Below are positions 7,703 to 15,499 of a stretch of DNA of 15,566 nt, one piece after another. Both the position numbers and the translations under genes were made by a program. Position 1 is the stretch's first letter. Every line of letters begins with the position of its first letter. The stretch lies in NCBI GenBank assembly GCA_964580085.1, contig CAZOJF010000011.1, positions 1-15,566 on the forward strand, in the 5' to 3' direction. The DNA is from CAYUWK01 sp964580085. Lineage in GTDB: Bacteria; Patescibacteriota; Minisyncoccia; Minisyncoccales; CG1-02-41-26. Under the pieces are notes generated by a model. It searched no databases, had not been told where the DNA came from, and saw nothing but the letters and a program-made list of their open reading frames with translations.

Positions 7703-8682
7703 TATTTAAAAATTATTTTTTTAAAAACTCTTAATAGTTTATAAACCTTATACCATGTTCTTTGGAACACAATGTCTTTTCCTTGGGCATATATAAATTC
7801 TTTCCCACCAAAACCTTTTTTAAAAGCAGTTAGTCCCGGCCATTTTTTTTCATCAATTCCCCAAAAATTATATTCTCTACATTTTTCATCTTTAAAAAAC
7901 TTTATGCGCTCCCATTGTAATAAATTGGGAGCTTTTAATGCTCGGTATTCCCAATCCGAAGCACTATGAATACATTGTCCTTGACCACCAAAAATAACCA
8001 GAATACCAGCTCCAATAACTTTTCCCTGATAATCAGCTAAACATAATTTAACTTTAAAATCTTTACTATTAAAATCAAATAGTTTTTTATAATGTTCTGG
8101 TTCAAAAGCATGAAATTTATCTCTTTGAGTAGTTTTTTTAATCAAATTATAAAACTCGGGACTATATTCATCTTGGAATTTAACCTGTACTCCTTTTCTT
8201 TGAGATAGTTTTATATTATATCTAACTTTCTCTGTAAAATTCTTTAAAATTTCTTCTTTGTCTTGATCTAGAGATAAAATTAATGTTTTTTGGGGTTGAA
8301 TTCTTTTCAAAGGATTATTAAAATCTCTTTCTTCAAATAAAGGACAAATTGGTTCCACTTTTAAAAAAACTGCTTTCTTGGTAATTTGCTTTATATGTTT
8401 AACCAAAAAATCAAAAATCTTTCTTCTTTCTTTGTAATCTTGCCTGAAGATTGGTCCAAAGGGAATATAAAAAAAAGATTTTCCCAAAAATGGGAAAGCT
8501 TGTTTTATTATTTGAACTTGAGCTATTATTAAATTATTTTCAGATATTACAAATCTTAAAACCTTTTCTCCTAAAGCAGTTTGAAACTCCCCCCATTCAA
8601 AGGATTGGAGAAAATTCCCTTTATTATTGATGACAAATTCATTCCATTTATTTTTTTCAACTTTCTCATTTATTTCTAACAT
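7702..8682 (-). CDS. FemAB-like peptidoglycan bridge aminoacyltransferase
   Basis: This 326-residue protein belongs to the FemABX/MurM family. These enzymes take amino acids from aminoacyl-tRNA and attach them to the lysine (or equivalent) of the lipid II stem peptide. Visible family features are NKWNEFVINNKGNFLQSFEWGEFQ (11-34), FFYIPFGPIFR (70-80) and the NFTEKVRYNIKLSQRKGV segment (148-165). The closing WGIDEKKWPGLTAFKKGFGGKEFIY (274-298) matches the conserved G-x-x-x-F-K-x-G-F-G-G motif. The long inserted coiled arm of some Fem proteins is not evident. The 5' end overlaps serS by 17 nt, and murF starts at its last base. The context points to peptide side-branch synthesis. The amino acid transferred cannot be told from sequence, although linkage to serS makes serine worth considering. 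Confidence 0.85.
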   Translation of the reverse strand: MLEINEKVEKNKWNEFVINNKGNFLQSFEWGEFQTALGEKVLRFVISENNLIIAQVQIIKQAFPFLGKSFFYIPFGPIFRQDYKERRKIFDFLVKHIKQITKKAVFLKVEPICPLFEERDFNNPLKRIQPQKTLILSLDQDKEEILKNFTEKVRYNIKLSQRKGVQVKFQDEYSPEFYNLIKKTTQRDKFHAFEPEHYKKLFDFNSKDFKVKLCLADYQGKVIGAGILVIFGGQGQCIHSASDWEYRALKAPNLLQWERIKFFKDEKCREYNFWGIDEKKWPGLTAFKKGFGGKEFIYAQGKDIVFQRTWYKVYKLLRVFKKIIFK

Positions 8683-9949
8683 TTCTGTTAGTTATTTTAT
8701 TAATCCCTAAGTATTTTTGTAAAACTTTTGGTATTTTCACGCTGCCATCTTTTTGCTGATAACATTCTAAAAGAGATATTAAAATACGAGGACAAGCAAC
8801 AATAGTATCATTCAAAGCATGAACATATTTAATTTCTCCTTTTGATGTCTTATATTTAATATTTAATCGACGGGATTGCCAATCGCTCGTATTAGAAGCA
8901 GAATGAGTTTCTCCATAAGCATTCCTGGAAGGTATCCAAGACTCAATATCATACATTTTTCTTTTTCCGGCCCCCATATCACCAGTACAAATTTGCAAAA
9001 CCCTATAAGGTAATTTCAAATCTTTAACTACTTCCTCAGAATTTTGCCTCATTTTTTCTAGCCACTTATCTGATTCTTTATTATCATTTTTACATAAAAC
9101 AATATGCTCTACCTTCATAAACTCATGAAGCCGATATAACCCTTTCGTATCTTTGCCATAGCTTCCTATTTCCGAACGATAACATTGGGAAAAACCACAA
9201 ACTTTTATGGGCAAATCTTTTTCTTTAAAGACTTTATCCGAAAAATAAGCTAACAAAGGTGGTTCTGACGTACCTGCTAAAAATAAAGGCTCTTTGATTG
9301 AACTGCCGTCAGCTAATTTACCTGGGTTAGCAACTTGATAAACATCTTCTTTGCCTGTGGGAAAATGCCCACTGCCAAATAAAACAAATTCTTTTAATAA
9401 TGTCGGAGGAATCATAAATTCAAATCCTTTGTTCACCATTTTCTGGATACTATACATAATCAGAGCTATTTGCAAAAGAGCTAGTTCATTTTTTAGAAAA
9501 TATCCTCTGAATCCGGAAACCTTAGTTCCTCTTTCAAAATCGGCCAAATTTAAATCCTTTACTAATTGAATATGACTCTTAACTGGAAAAGCAAACTTTG
9601 GTATTTCCCCCCATTTATATACTTGTTTATTATTCTTTTCATCTTTACCAATTGGAGTATCATCGGAATATATATTAGGGACTAAAAGCATTAATTCTTT
9701 ATATTCTTTTGTTACTGGTTTAAGCTCTTCTTTAATTTTTTTAAACTTTGTTTTTATCTCTTTAGCTTTTTCTATGTCTTGCTTCCCTAATTTTTTTTGC
9801 TCAAATCTAAGAGTTTCTGATTCTTGAATCATTTTTCTTCTGGTCTGATCTAAGGATAAAAGTTTATTTATATCAAGATCAATTCCTTTGGTCTGACAAA
9901 CCTTTTTTATTTTGTCAGGATTTTTACGAATAAAATTTATATCTAACAT
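8666..9949 (-). CDS. serS: Seryl-tRNA synthetase
   Basis: This 427-residue class II synthetase charges tRNA-Ser with serine. The N-terminal part (about 1-95) is the tRNA-binding helical arm, with MLDINFIRKNPDKIKK at the start and a charged antiparallel coiled coil at about 35-90. The catalytic core has the TxE serine-binding loop in GTSEP (226-230) and motif 2 in CGFSQCYRSEIGSYG (251-265), with Arg258 and Glu260. It also has the ordering segment GLYRLHEFMKVEHI (270-283). Motif 3 is NDTIVACPRILISLLECYQ (380-398) with Arg388. This diverges from the usual GLAVGRTLVAILE but keeps the key arginine. The gene starts 4 nt after lysS and overlaps the FemAB-like gene. Confidence 0.97.
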   Translation of the reverse strand: MLDINFIRKNPDKIKKVCQTKGIDLDINKLLSLDQTRRKMIQESETLRFEQKKLGKQDIEKAKEIKTKFKKIKEELKPVTKEYKELMLLVPNIYSDDTPIGKDEKNNKQVYKWGEIPKFAFPVKSHIQLVKDLNLADFERGTKVSGFRGYFLKNELALLQIALIMYSIQKMVNKGFEFMIPPTLLKEFVLFGSGHFPTGKEDVYQVANPGKLADGSSIKEPLFLAGTSEPPLLAYFSDKVFKEKDLPIKVCGFSQCYRSEIGSYGKDTKGLYRLHEFMKVEHIVLCKNDNKESDKWLEKMRQNSEEVVKDLKLPYRVLQICTGDMGAGKRKMYDIESWIPSRNAYGETHSASNTSDWQSRRLNIKYKTSKGEIKYVHALNDTIVACPRILISLLECYQQKDGSVKIPKVLQKYLGINKITNRNVRNK

Positions 9950-9953
9950 ATTT

Positions 9954-11417
9954 TTATCTGGATCGCATTAAAGGAAACAATATTATCTCCCTTAAGGCAT
10001 TAGAGTTAGTTAAAAGAGCCACTAATCTGTCTATACCCATCCCAAAACCAGCTGCCGGAGGCATTCCATACTCTAAAGCTTCTAAAAAGTCTTCATCCAT
10101 TCTTTGGGCTTCCTCTAGTCCCAACTTAAAGAATCTTTCCTGTTCTTGAAATCTTTTTCTCTGTTCTAGGGGATCATTTAATTCTGAGAAGGCATTAGCC
10201 AATTCTATCCCTCCTATAACTAACTGGAAATTGGCTAACTTTTTAGGATTGTTTTCCAAGGCTTTAGCCAAAGGCTGAAAGCCAAATGGATGGTGAATTA
10301 TAAATGTGGGCTGTAAGATTTTTGGACGACAGAACTTTTTATAAATTTCATCCGCAATTTCTGCTTTTGGTCTCCCCTTTTCAATTCCAACCCCAATTTC
10401 CTTTGCTTTTTTGAATAATGCCTGTTGGTTAATTTCATCTAAATCTATCTTGGTATATTTTTTAATTAAATCTGAAAATTCTATTCTTTTCCAAGGAGCT
10501 TTAATATTTATTTTCTGACCATCCTGTTCTATCTCTAACTTTCCAAAAACCTTTTTAACAACATAAACAAACATTCTTTCGGTCATTTTCATTAAATCTT
10601 TATAATCAGCATAAGCCCAATAAAATTCAAAATGGGTATACTCTGGATTATGTGATTTATCCATACCTTCATTTCTAAAGCATTTCCCAATCTCATAAAC
10701 CTTATCAAAGCCACCAATTAAAAGGCGTTTTAGATAAAGCTCGGTAGCAATTCTTAAATATAAATCAATATCTAAAGAGTTTAAATGGGTTTTAAATGGT
10801 TTGGCCCGGGCTCCACCATAAATTGGTTGTAAAACAGGAGTTTCTACTTCTAAAAATTCTTCTTTTTCCAAAAAATCTCTTAGGCTTTTAATAATTTGGG
10901 AACGAATTTTAAAATTCTTCTTAATATCTGGATTAAACATTAAATCTAAATAGCGTTTTCTATATCTTTCTTCAACGTCTTGCAACCCATGCCACTTTTC
11001 AGGTAAGGGTAATAATGTTTTAGTTAGCATTCTAAAATCAGCAGCCTGAATTGTTTTTTCTTTTGTTCTAGTTTTAAATAAATCCCCTTTTACTTCCACA
11101 AAATCACCAATATCAAAAATATCTTTAAAAAAATTATACTTTTTTTCTCCTACATTATTTTTTCTCAGTAAAACCTGTATTTTTCCTGAACCATCTTCTA
11201 CGTCTAAAAAAACAGCTCCTCCATGACCTCTAATATTTTTTAATCTACCCGTAATAATTACTTGCTTACTCCCCTTCTCTAATTTAGTAAAATCTTTAAT
11301 AACCTCACTTATTTTATGAGTTCGTTTCGTTTTTAGAGGATAAGGATTAATCCTTGAATTTATAATCTTTTTTAATTTATCCTGTCTATTTTTTTTAATT
11401 TCTGATAAATTAGCCAT
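9954..11417 (-). CDS. lysS: Lysyl-tRNA synthetase, class II
   Basis: This 487-residue LysRS charges tRNA-Lys. An N-terminal OB-fold anticodon-binding domain (about 50-135, VIITGRLKNIRGHGGAVFLDV) precedes the class II core. The core has motif 1 around VETPVLQPIYGGARAKPF (191-208), motif 2 FRNEGMDKSHNPEYTHFEFYWAYAD (247-271) and motif 3 GFGMGIDRLVALL (457-469). The start ATG at 11417 (MANLSEIKKNRQ) was chosen over an upstream in-frame ATG that would add 12 unrelated residues. A perfect -10 box ends 7 nt before the chosen ATG, and the upstream ATG would lie inside the promoter. The gene is followed after 4 nt by serS. A tRNA-Lys(UUU) gene lies elsewhere in this window. Confidence 0.97.
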   Translation of the reverse strand: MANLSEIKKNRQDKLKKIINSRINPYPLKTKRTHKISEVIKDFTKLEKGSKQVIITGRLKNIRGHGGAVFLDVEDGSGKIQVLLRKNNVGEKKYNFFKDIFDIGDFVEVKGDLFKTRTKEKTIQAADFRMLTKTLLPLPEKWHGLQDVEERYRKRYLDLMFNPDIKKNFKIRSQIIKSLRDFLEKEEFLEVETPVLQPIYGGARAKPFKTHLNSLDIDLYLRIATELYLKRLLIGGFDKVYEIGKCFRNEGMDKSHNPEYTHFEFYWAYADYKDLMKMTERMFVYVVKKVFGKLEIEQDGQKINIKAPWKRIEFSDLIKKYTKIDLDEINQQALFKKAKEIGVGIEKGRPKAEIADEIYKKFCRPKILQPTFIIHHPFGFQPLAKALENNPKKLANFQLVIGGIELANAFSELNDPLEQRKRFQEQERFFKLGLEEAQRMDEDFLEALEYGMPPAAGFGMGIDRLVALLTNSNALREIILFPLMRSR

Positions 11418-11424
11418 ATTTTTT

Positions 11425-11453
11425 ATTATAATACAAAAACCTCTAATGACCAA
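11425..11453 (-). promoter_or_regulatory. Promoter of lysS, predicted leaderless transcript
   Basis: A perfect TATAAT (11425-11430, minus strand) lies 17 bp downstream of a weak -35 TTGGTC (11448-11453). Only 7 nt separate the -10 box from the lysS ATG, so transcription should begin at or beside the start codon. It sits in the 49-nt gap between mrdA and lysS and would uncouple the synthetase genes from the mre operon. Confidence 0.65.
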
Positions 11454-11466
11454 ATTTTAAGTTAAA

Positions 11467-13440
11467 TTATTCTTCATTAATATTTTCTATCTCTTGATCA
11501 AAATACCAATTAAGTATTTCTTTAGATGCTTTTAAGGATGCTCTTTGCATCCCGGGAACTTCTTCAATAAGCACAACTAAAACTATTTCTGGGTTCTGAT
11601 AAGGAGCAAAAGTACCTACCCATTCTTCATAAATCTCCTTAGACCCTATTTGAGCTGTCCCGGTTTTAGTAGCTACCTCTACGGGCAAAGAATTAAGTGA
11701 AAAAGCTGAACCGCTAGGGAGAGAAACTGATTGTCGCATACCTTGTCTAACAATATCTAAGTTTTCTTGTTTAATAAAATTATTAGAAATAATTTCGGGG
11801 TTTATTTCTTCAACTAATTCTTTTTCGGAATTAATAACCCTATCAACTAATTTCGGCTTATAAAGTGTACCATTATTAGCAATAGCTGAAAAAGCAGAAG
11901 CAATTTGAATAGGAGTAGCCAAAAAATAACCTTGTCCGATAGAAAGATTATAGGTGTCTCCCAAATACCATATTTGTTGAGCTCGGGCCTGATTTGCGAA
12001 ATACTTTTCTTTCCATTCTGCATCTGGTACCCTGCCTTGAACTTCTCCAGGCAAATCAATTCCTGTTTTTTGCCCTAAACCAAATTTCTCCAGATATTCT
12101 TTAATTTTATCAACCCCCAGCCCAATAAAATGTTTGGGAAGTCTCAAATCAGCAAAGGATGGTCTAATATATCCGCCCCCAATTATATAAAAGAAAGGGT
12201 TGATTGATTCAGCTAAGGCTCTTTTTATGTCGGATAATCCATGAAATTTCCAATCTACAAAACATTCTTTTTCTTTACTATAGATATTTTCCAAACAAAG
12301 ATTTAAAGGACAATAGAGTTGAGTATCTTCTTCAACAACCCCTTCCTCCAAAGCCGCACTGGCAATTAAGGGCTTAATAGCTGAACCGGTAGGATAAAGT
12401 CCGCTAATTGCTCTGTTAATTTGGGGATTTCTTTTGTCTTGATTAAGATTATCAAATTCTTCTTGGCTAATTCCCTGAGCAAAAAGATTATTGTTAAAAG
12501 TTGGAAGAGAAATCAATGCTAAAATGTTCCCATTTCTGGGATCTAAAGCAACAACAGCTCCTTTTTCTGAACCTACTTTTTCCATTGCTTCTCGCAATTC
12601 TTCATCAACTTTTTTTTGCAAAGAAAAATCTAAATTTAAAACTAAACTATTACCAGATTCAGGATATTTAATTATTTTTCTAGAAATTTCTTTCCCTTGA
12701 ACCGTTTTTTCAATTTGAATTTCTCCTTTTCTCTCTTTTAAAATATTCTCGTATGATTTTTCCAATCCTTCTCTCCCTACATAGTCTAAGATTGAACAAT
12801 TTTCACATTCTTCAAGTTCGGATGTTTTTATTTTCCCCATATATCCTAAAACATGAGCTAGGTCACAACTTTCTTCATATCTCCTAATTGAATTCTCTCT
12901 TATTTCAAAACCGGGAAACTTTTCCGGTTCGGCTTGTAAAGAAATTAATGCCCGATAAGATAGATTCCTCGTTATTATCCCCTTATCAGCATTTAAATCT
13001 ACTTCCGAACCAATAATGTCGGAAACATTTTTTATTATATTTGTTTTTTTAATTTCATCTTCTGGCAATTTAGATATATTTAAAACTAAATCAAAACTTG
13101 ATTGATTCCAAACTAATTGTTCTAAGTTTTTATCATAAATAACGCCTCGAGATGCTTGTAATTTTAAAACTGCAAACTTGTTCCTTTCCGAAAGCAATTT
13201 ATAATCATTTCCTTGGGTAATTTGTAAATGAAAACATAAAGCCCAAAGAAGTCCAAAAAGAATAAAACAAATAAAAATAAAAACAAGAAAAACTTGTTTA
13301 GTTAAGGGAACTTCTATTTTTTTATCATACATTTCAAAATCCTGTTTTTGTTTTTTTAAAAAACTATCCAGAGAAATTTCTTCGATTCCGATTTCCTTGG
13401 CCCTGCTCTTAATTTTTCTATTTTTAAAAAGATCTTTCAT
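11467..13440 (-). CDS. mrdA: Penicillin-binding protein 2 (peptidoglycan transpeptidase)
   Basis: This 657-residue class B PBP cross-links peptidoglycan during cell elongation, normally with RodA and MreC. A cytoplasmic basic stretch of about 45 residues leads to one membrane segment at about 49-71. A pedestal/dimerisation region then starts with ASRGVIYDKN (96-105), including RxxGxxGLE-like YVGREGLEKSYE (220-231). The transpeptidase domain holds the nucleophile motif SAIK (Ser353, Lys356, in PTGSAIKP), the SIN motif at 412-414 and KTG at 592-594. All three beta-lactam-binding motifs are intact. The length is typical. The start ATG overlaps the mreD stop by 4 nt. rodA and mreB are not in this window, so the glycosyltransferase partner must be encoded elsewhere. 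Confidence 0.95.
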   Translation of the reverse strand: MKDLFKNRKIKSRAKEIGIEEISLDSFLKKQKQDFEMYDKKIEVPLTKQVFLVFIFICFILFGLLWALCFHLQITQGNDYKLLSERNKFAVLKLQASRGVIYDKNLEQLVWNQSSFDLVLNISKLPEDEIKKTNIIKNVSDIIGSEVDLNADKGIITRNLSYRALISLQAEPEKFPGFEIRENSIRRYEESCDLAHVLGYMGKIKTSELEECENCSILDYVGREGLEKSYENILKERKGEIQIEKTVQGKEISRKIIKYPESGNSLVLNLDFSLQKKVDEELREAMEKVGSEKGAVVALDPRNGNILALISLPTFNNNLFAQGISQEEFDNLNQDKRNPQINRAISGLYPTGSAIKPLIASAALEEGVVEEDTQLYCPLNLCLENIYSKEKECFVDWKFHGLSDIKRALAESINPFFYIIGGGYIRPSFADLRLPKHFIGLGVDKIKEYLEKFGLGQKTGIDLPGEVQGRVPDAEWKEKYFANQARAQQIWYLGDTYNLSIGQGYFLATPIQIASAFSAIANNGTLYKPKLVDRVINSEKELVEEINPEIISNNFIKQENLDIVRQGMRQSVSLPSGSAFSLNSLPVEVATKTGTAQIGSKEIYEEWVGTFAPYQNPEIVLVVLIEEVPGMQRASLKASKEILNWYFDQEIENINEE

Positions 13441-13799
13441 AATTTAATTTGGATTAAACTTAATAAAAAATTATAAAAAACCAAACAAAAGGAGAATATA
13501 AAAATTAAATATAAAATATTCAATTTTTGAAAAAACTTTGAAGATTTTTTAATAATCATGGCCATTGCTAAAAAAAGTATCCCGGAAGTTCCTAGGGGCA
13601 TTTCCGAATAAATATCTAAGATAAGTCCCGCCCAAAAAGACAAAATAATGCTTGATTTATAATCTAAAATATTTAAAACAAAAACAAAAACCAAAACAAG
13701 ATTGGGAATCATTCCATAAATTGCAAAATGGGGCAAAAAACTTTGCTGAAATAAAACCAAGAAACAAATAACTAGAATTAATAATAATTCCTTTCTCAT
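13437..13799 (-). CDS. mreD: Rod shape-determining protein MreD
   Basis: This 120-residue integral membrane protein of the elongasome is very hydrophobic, with about four membrane segments (roughly 5-22, 32-45, 50-63 and 95-115). The region SFWAGLILDIYSEMPLGTSGI (54-74) matches the conserved MreD pattern of a Gly, an LD pair and a PLG turn. It is shorter than the usual 150-170 residues, so one or two membrane segments may be missing. It overlaps mreC and mrdA by 4 nt on each side, which strongly supports its identity and suggests translational coupling. Confidence 0.87.
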   Translation of the reverse strand: MRKELLLILVICFLVLFQQSFLPHFAIYGMIPNLVLVFVFVLNILDYKSSIILSFWAGLILDIYSEMPLGTSGILFLAMAMIIKKSSKFFQKLNILYLIFIFSFCLVFYNFLLSLIQIKL

Positions 13800-14614
13800 A
13801 ACTCTTTTTGAGAAATAAAGTTTTTAATTACAAATAAAGTTCCTGATAAATTATTTTTAAAATATGGTTCAATTTCAGCTTCCTGGAAATTGGATACATC
13901 GCTATTTTTAACTTCTTTTATCTCTCCGACTAAAAGGTCTTTAGGGAAAACTCCGGCTAAAATTGTAGTAAAAACAAGGTCTCCTTCGCCAATATCTTTT
14001 TCTTGGGGCACAAGATCAAGATCAATTTTCAAATTGCCCTGGCCCTGGGCTAGCCCATAAATTTCATTAACGTTTTTCTCATCGTCTTTTTTTTGTATTT
14101 GGACATCAAAATTACTTTCTTTATTTGAAATAAGCAAAACTCTGGAAAAATCTTTATATACCTTATCAATACTTCCAATTATAACTTTCTCTTTAGTTAT
14201 AACTGGCATATCTTTTAAAATTCCTTTTTCTGCTCCTCCGGATATAAGGATAAAATCTCCATTTGTTTCTCTACTTATTGATTCAACTAAAATTAATTCA
14301 AATTCTTTATTTAATTCAAGATCTAAAACTTCTTTTAATTCTTGATTTTCTTTTTTAAGCTCCCTGATTTTTTGAAGATCAACTAAAAGCTTTTGGTTTT
14401 GCCTTAAAATCTCTTGATTATTTCTTTTCAAGTTTTTATTTTCTAAAAAGGATTGAAAAAAGTTTGTCGAACTATCCCCCATTTTCCAAAAGAAGCCTTG
14501 AACAGGAGAAGTTAAATTATAAAAACTATTTTTGGTAATATCTAAAAAAAACCTATTTATAAATATTAAAAGTAAAAAGACAATAATAACTAAAATAATT
14601 TTGTTAATCTTCAT
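13796..14614 (-). CDS. mreC: Rod shape-determining protein MreC
   Basis: This 272-residue bitopic protein links the elongasome to PBP2. It has an N-terminal membrane helix (about 5-24) and a coiled coil at about 56-100 rich in Asn, Gln, Glu and Lys (FLENKNLKRNNQEILRQNQKLL...). A double beta-barrel periplasmic domain follows, with LILVESISRETNGDFILISGGAEKGI (107-132), VIIGSIDKVYKDFSRVLLISN (144-164) and GEGDLVFTTILAGVFPKDLLVGEI (209-232). The last segment is the MreC signature of a GD-x-V-x-T-S/G turn followed by G-x-(Y/F)-P. It is the first gene after the rRNA operon terminator and overlaps mreD by 4 nt. Confidence 0.94.
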   Translation of the reverse strand: MKINKIILVIIVFLLLIFINRFFLDITKNSFYNLTSPVQGFFWKMGDSSTNFFQSFLENKNLKRNNQEILRQNQKLLVDLQKIRELKKENQELKEVLDLELNKEFELILVESISRETNGDFILISGGAEKGILKDMPVITKEKVIIGSIDKVYKDFSRVLLISNKESNFDVQIQKKDDEKNVNEIYGLAQGQGNLKIDLDLVPQEKDIGEGDLVFTTILAGVFPKDLLVGEIKEVKNSDVSNFQEAEIEPYFKNNLSGTLFVIKNFISQKEL

Positions 14615-14639
14615 TTAAGTTTAATAAGTTTATTTTATT

Positions 14640-14668
14640 ATTATAACTGAAAAATCCGTAAAATTAAA
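14640..14668 (-). promoter_or_regulatory. Putative promoter of the mreC-mreD-mrdA operon
   Basis: A perfect TATAAT at 14640-14645 on the minus strand has only a weak -35 (TTTAAT, 14663-14668) at 17 bp spacing. It lies between the rRNA terminator and mreC. The -10 box is 25 nt from the ATG, giving a short A/U-rich leader without a Shine-Dalgarno. Confidence 0.5.
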
Positions 14669-14691
14669 GAAAAAACCCCTCAGGGGGGTTT
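14665..14691 (-). terminator. Rho-independent terminator of the rRNA operon
   Basis: On the minus strand AACCCC and GGGGTT form a GC-rich stem (14685-14690 with 14674-14679) around a CCTGA loop. The stem runs directly into a U tract interrupted by one C. It follows the 5S gene by about 13 nt and separates the rRNA operon from mreC. Confidence 0.9.
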
Positions 14692-14703
14692 CAATTGTAA
14701 CCA

Positions 14704-14819
14704 TTATAAGAGAGCTACCTACTTTCGCAGGAAAACCTACTATCATCGGCCCTTGGAGATTTCACTTCTGTGTTCGGAATGGGAACAGGTGGAGCACTCC
14801 TGGCATAGCCCCCTTATAA
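14704..14819 (-). rRNA. rrf: 5S ribosomal RNA
   Basis: The minus strand carries a full 5S rRNA of about 116 nt. It includes the conserved core CCCATTCCGAACACAGAAGTGAAA and the loop E/helix IV region with GCGAAAGTAGG. The termini pair (TTATAAGGGGGCT with AGCTCTCTTATAA), forming helix I. Exact ends are estimated from this pairing. It lies about 50 nt after the 23S end, and the short A/U-rich spacer holds no tRNA. Confidence 0.95.
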
Positions 14820-15098
14820 TAGTCGCAATTTTGTGAATTTATAATTACTAATTACCAGCCAATAGGCCTTATCTAAAAATATAATAGATTATTAGTACTC
14901 CTCGGCTGAATGAGTTGCCTCACTTACACCTAGAGCCTATCAACCTCATAGTCTTTGAGGAATCTAAGAGTTCTAATCTTGGGGTGGGCTTCGTACTTAT
15001 ATGCTTTCAGTACTTATCCCTTATTAACTTAGCTACTCGGCAATGCCGTTGGCACGACAACCGATACACCAGAGGTTAACTCAATCCGGTCCTCTCGT

Positions 15099-15437
15099 CA
15101 ATTTATTCTCGTATTTCTACAAGCTCAGACTATATCTTCACCCACCAAGTTTTTAAAAAACTAAATGGGGCCGACGTATTATAATGGTTTAATTCCTGTT
15201 TACCAGGTACCCATTATCTTGGCATAAAGCCTCAGTCGTTACGGGGTTATTGCTCAAACTTGAGCTAAACTTCCCACGATATTACCTTAATATTTATTCG
15301 GTCCTCAAGTTTATTGTACCATAAAATATTAGGACCACCAATATTTCATAGTCACTGCAACCAAATAAATAAATGAAGGTTTCACCGTTATTAGTCGAAT
15401 TGTCATTACGGATTACTCCGTAAAGTAGCAATTTCTT
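15099..15437 (-). ncRNA. Group I intron in the 23S sarcin-ricin loop (after U2656), no ORF
   Basis: This 339-nt self-splicing-type intron lies between exon ends CCTAGT and ACGAGAGG. P1 is nearly ideal: exon UAGU plus intron AA pair with UUGCUA around a GAAA tetraloop (15426-15441), with the required U-G wobble at the 5' splice site. P2 is a perfect 7-bp hairpin with a GUAA loop (15406-15423). P4 is CGUGGG (15273-15278) with CCCCG (15242-15246), around a P5 hairpin GCTCAA/TTGAGC (15252-15265). The R-like element CGACTGAGGC (15229-15238) pairs through GACU with AGUC of the S element AAGATATAGTC (15128-15138), giving P7. P9 (15108-15123) is capped by GAAA. The last base is G, as expected for omega-G. 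P3 and the long P8 region were not fully resolved, and the subgroup is unassigned. No endonuclease gene is present. Confidence 0.92.
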
Positions 15438-15499
15438 ACTAGGATCAAATTCCCTCAAAACTCGCCGCCTACGGTAGATAGGGACCAACCTGTCTCACG

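Noticed and set aside
11418..11453. Longer lysS start adding 12 residues
   Set aside because: The added codons overlap the promoter boxes, and the extra residues do not resemble a LysRS N-terminus.
15300..15336. Hairpin GGTCCT/AGGACC as a separate regulatory element or terminator
   Set aside because: It lies between P2 and P4 of the group I intron and is best read as a peripheral intron stem. It has no U tract.
15099..15437. A simple intervening sequence excised by RNase III without ligation
   Set aside because: The P1 wobble, S element, P7, GNRA-capped P9 and terminal G fit a group I intron. The boundary stem expected of an IVS is not seen.
15294..15488. A 64-codon open frame at the right end on the minus strand
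   Set aside because: It lies across the group I intron and the 23S mini-exon. Its sequence is explained by rRNA and intron structure, and the peptide resembles no known family.
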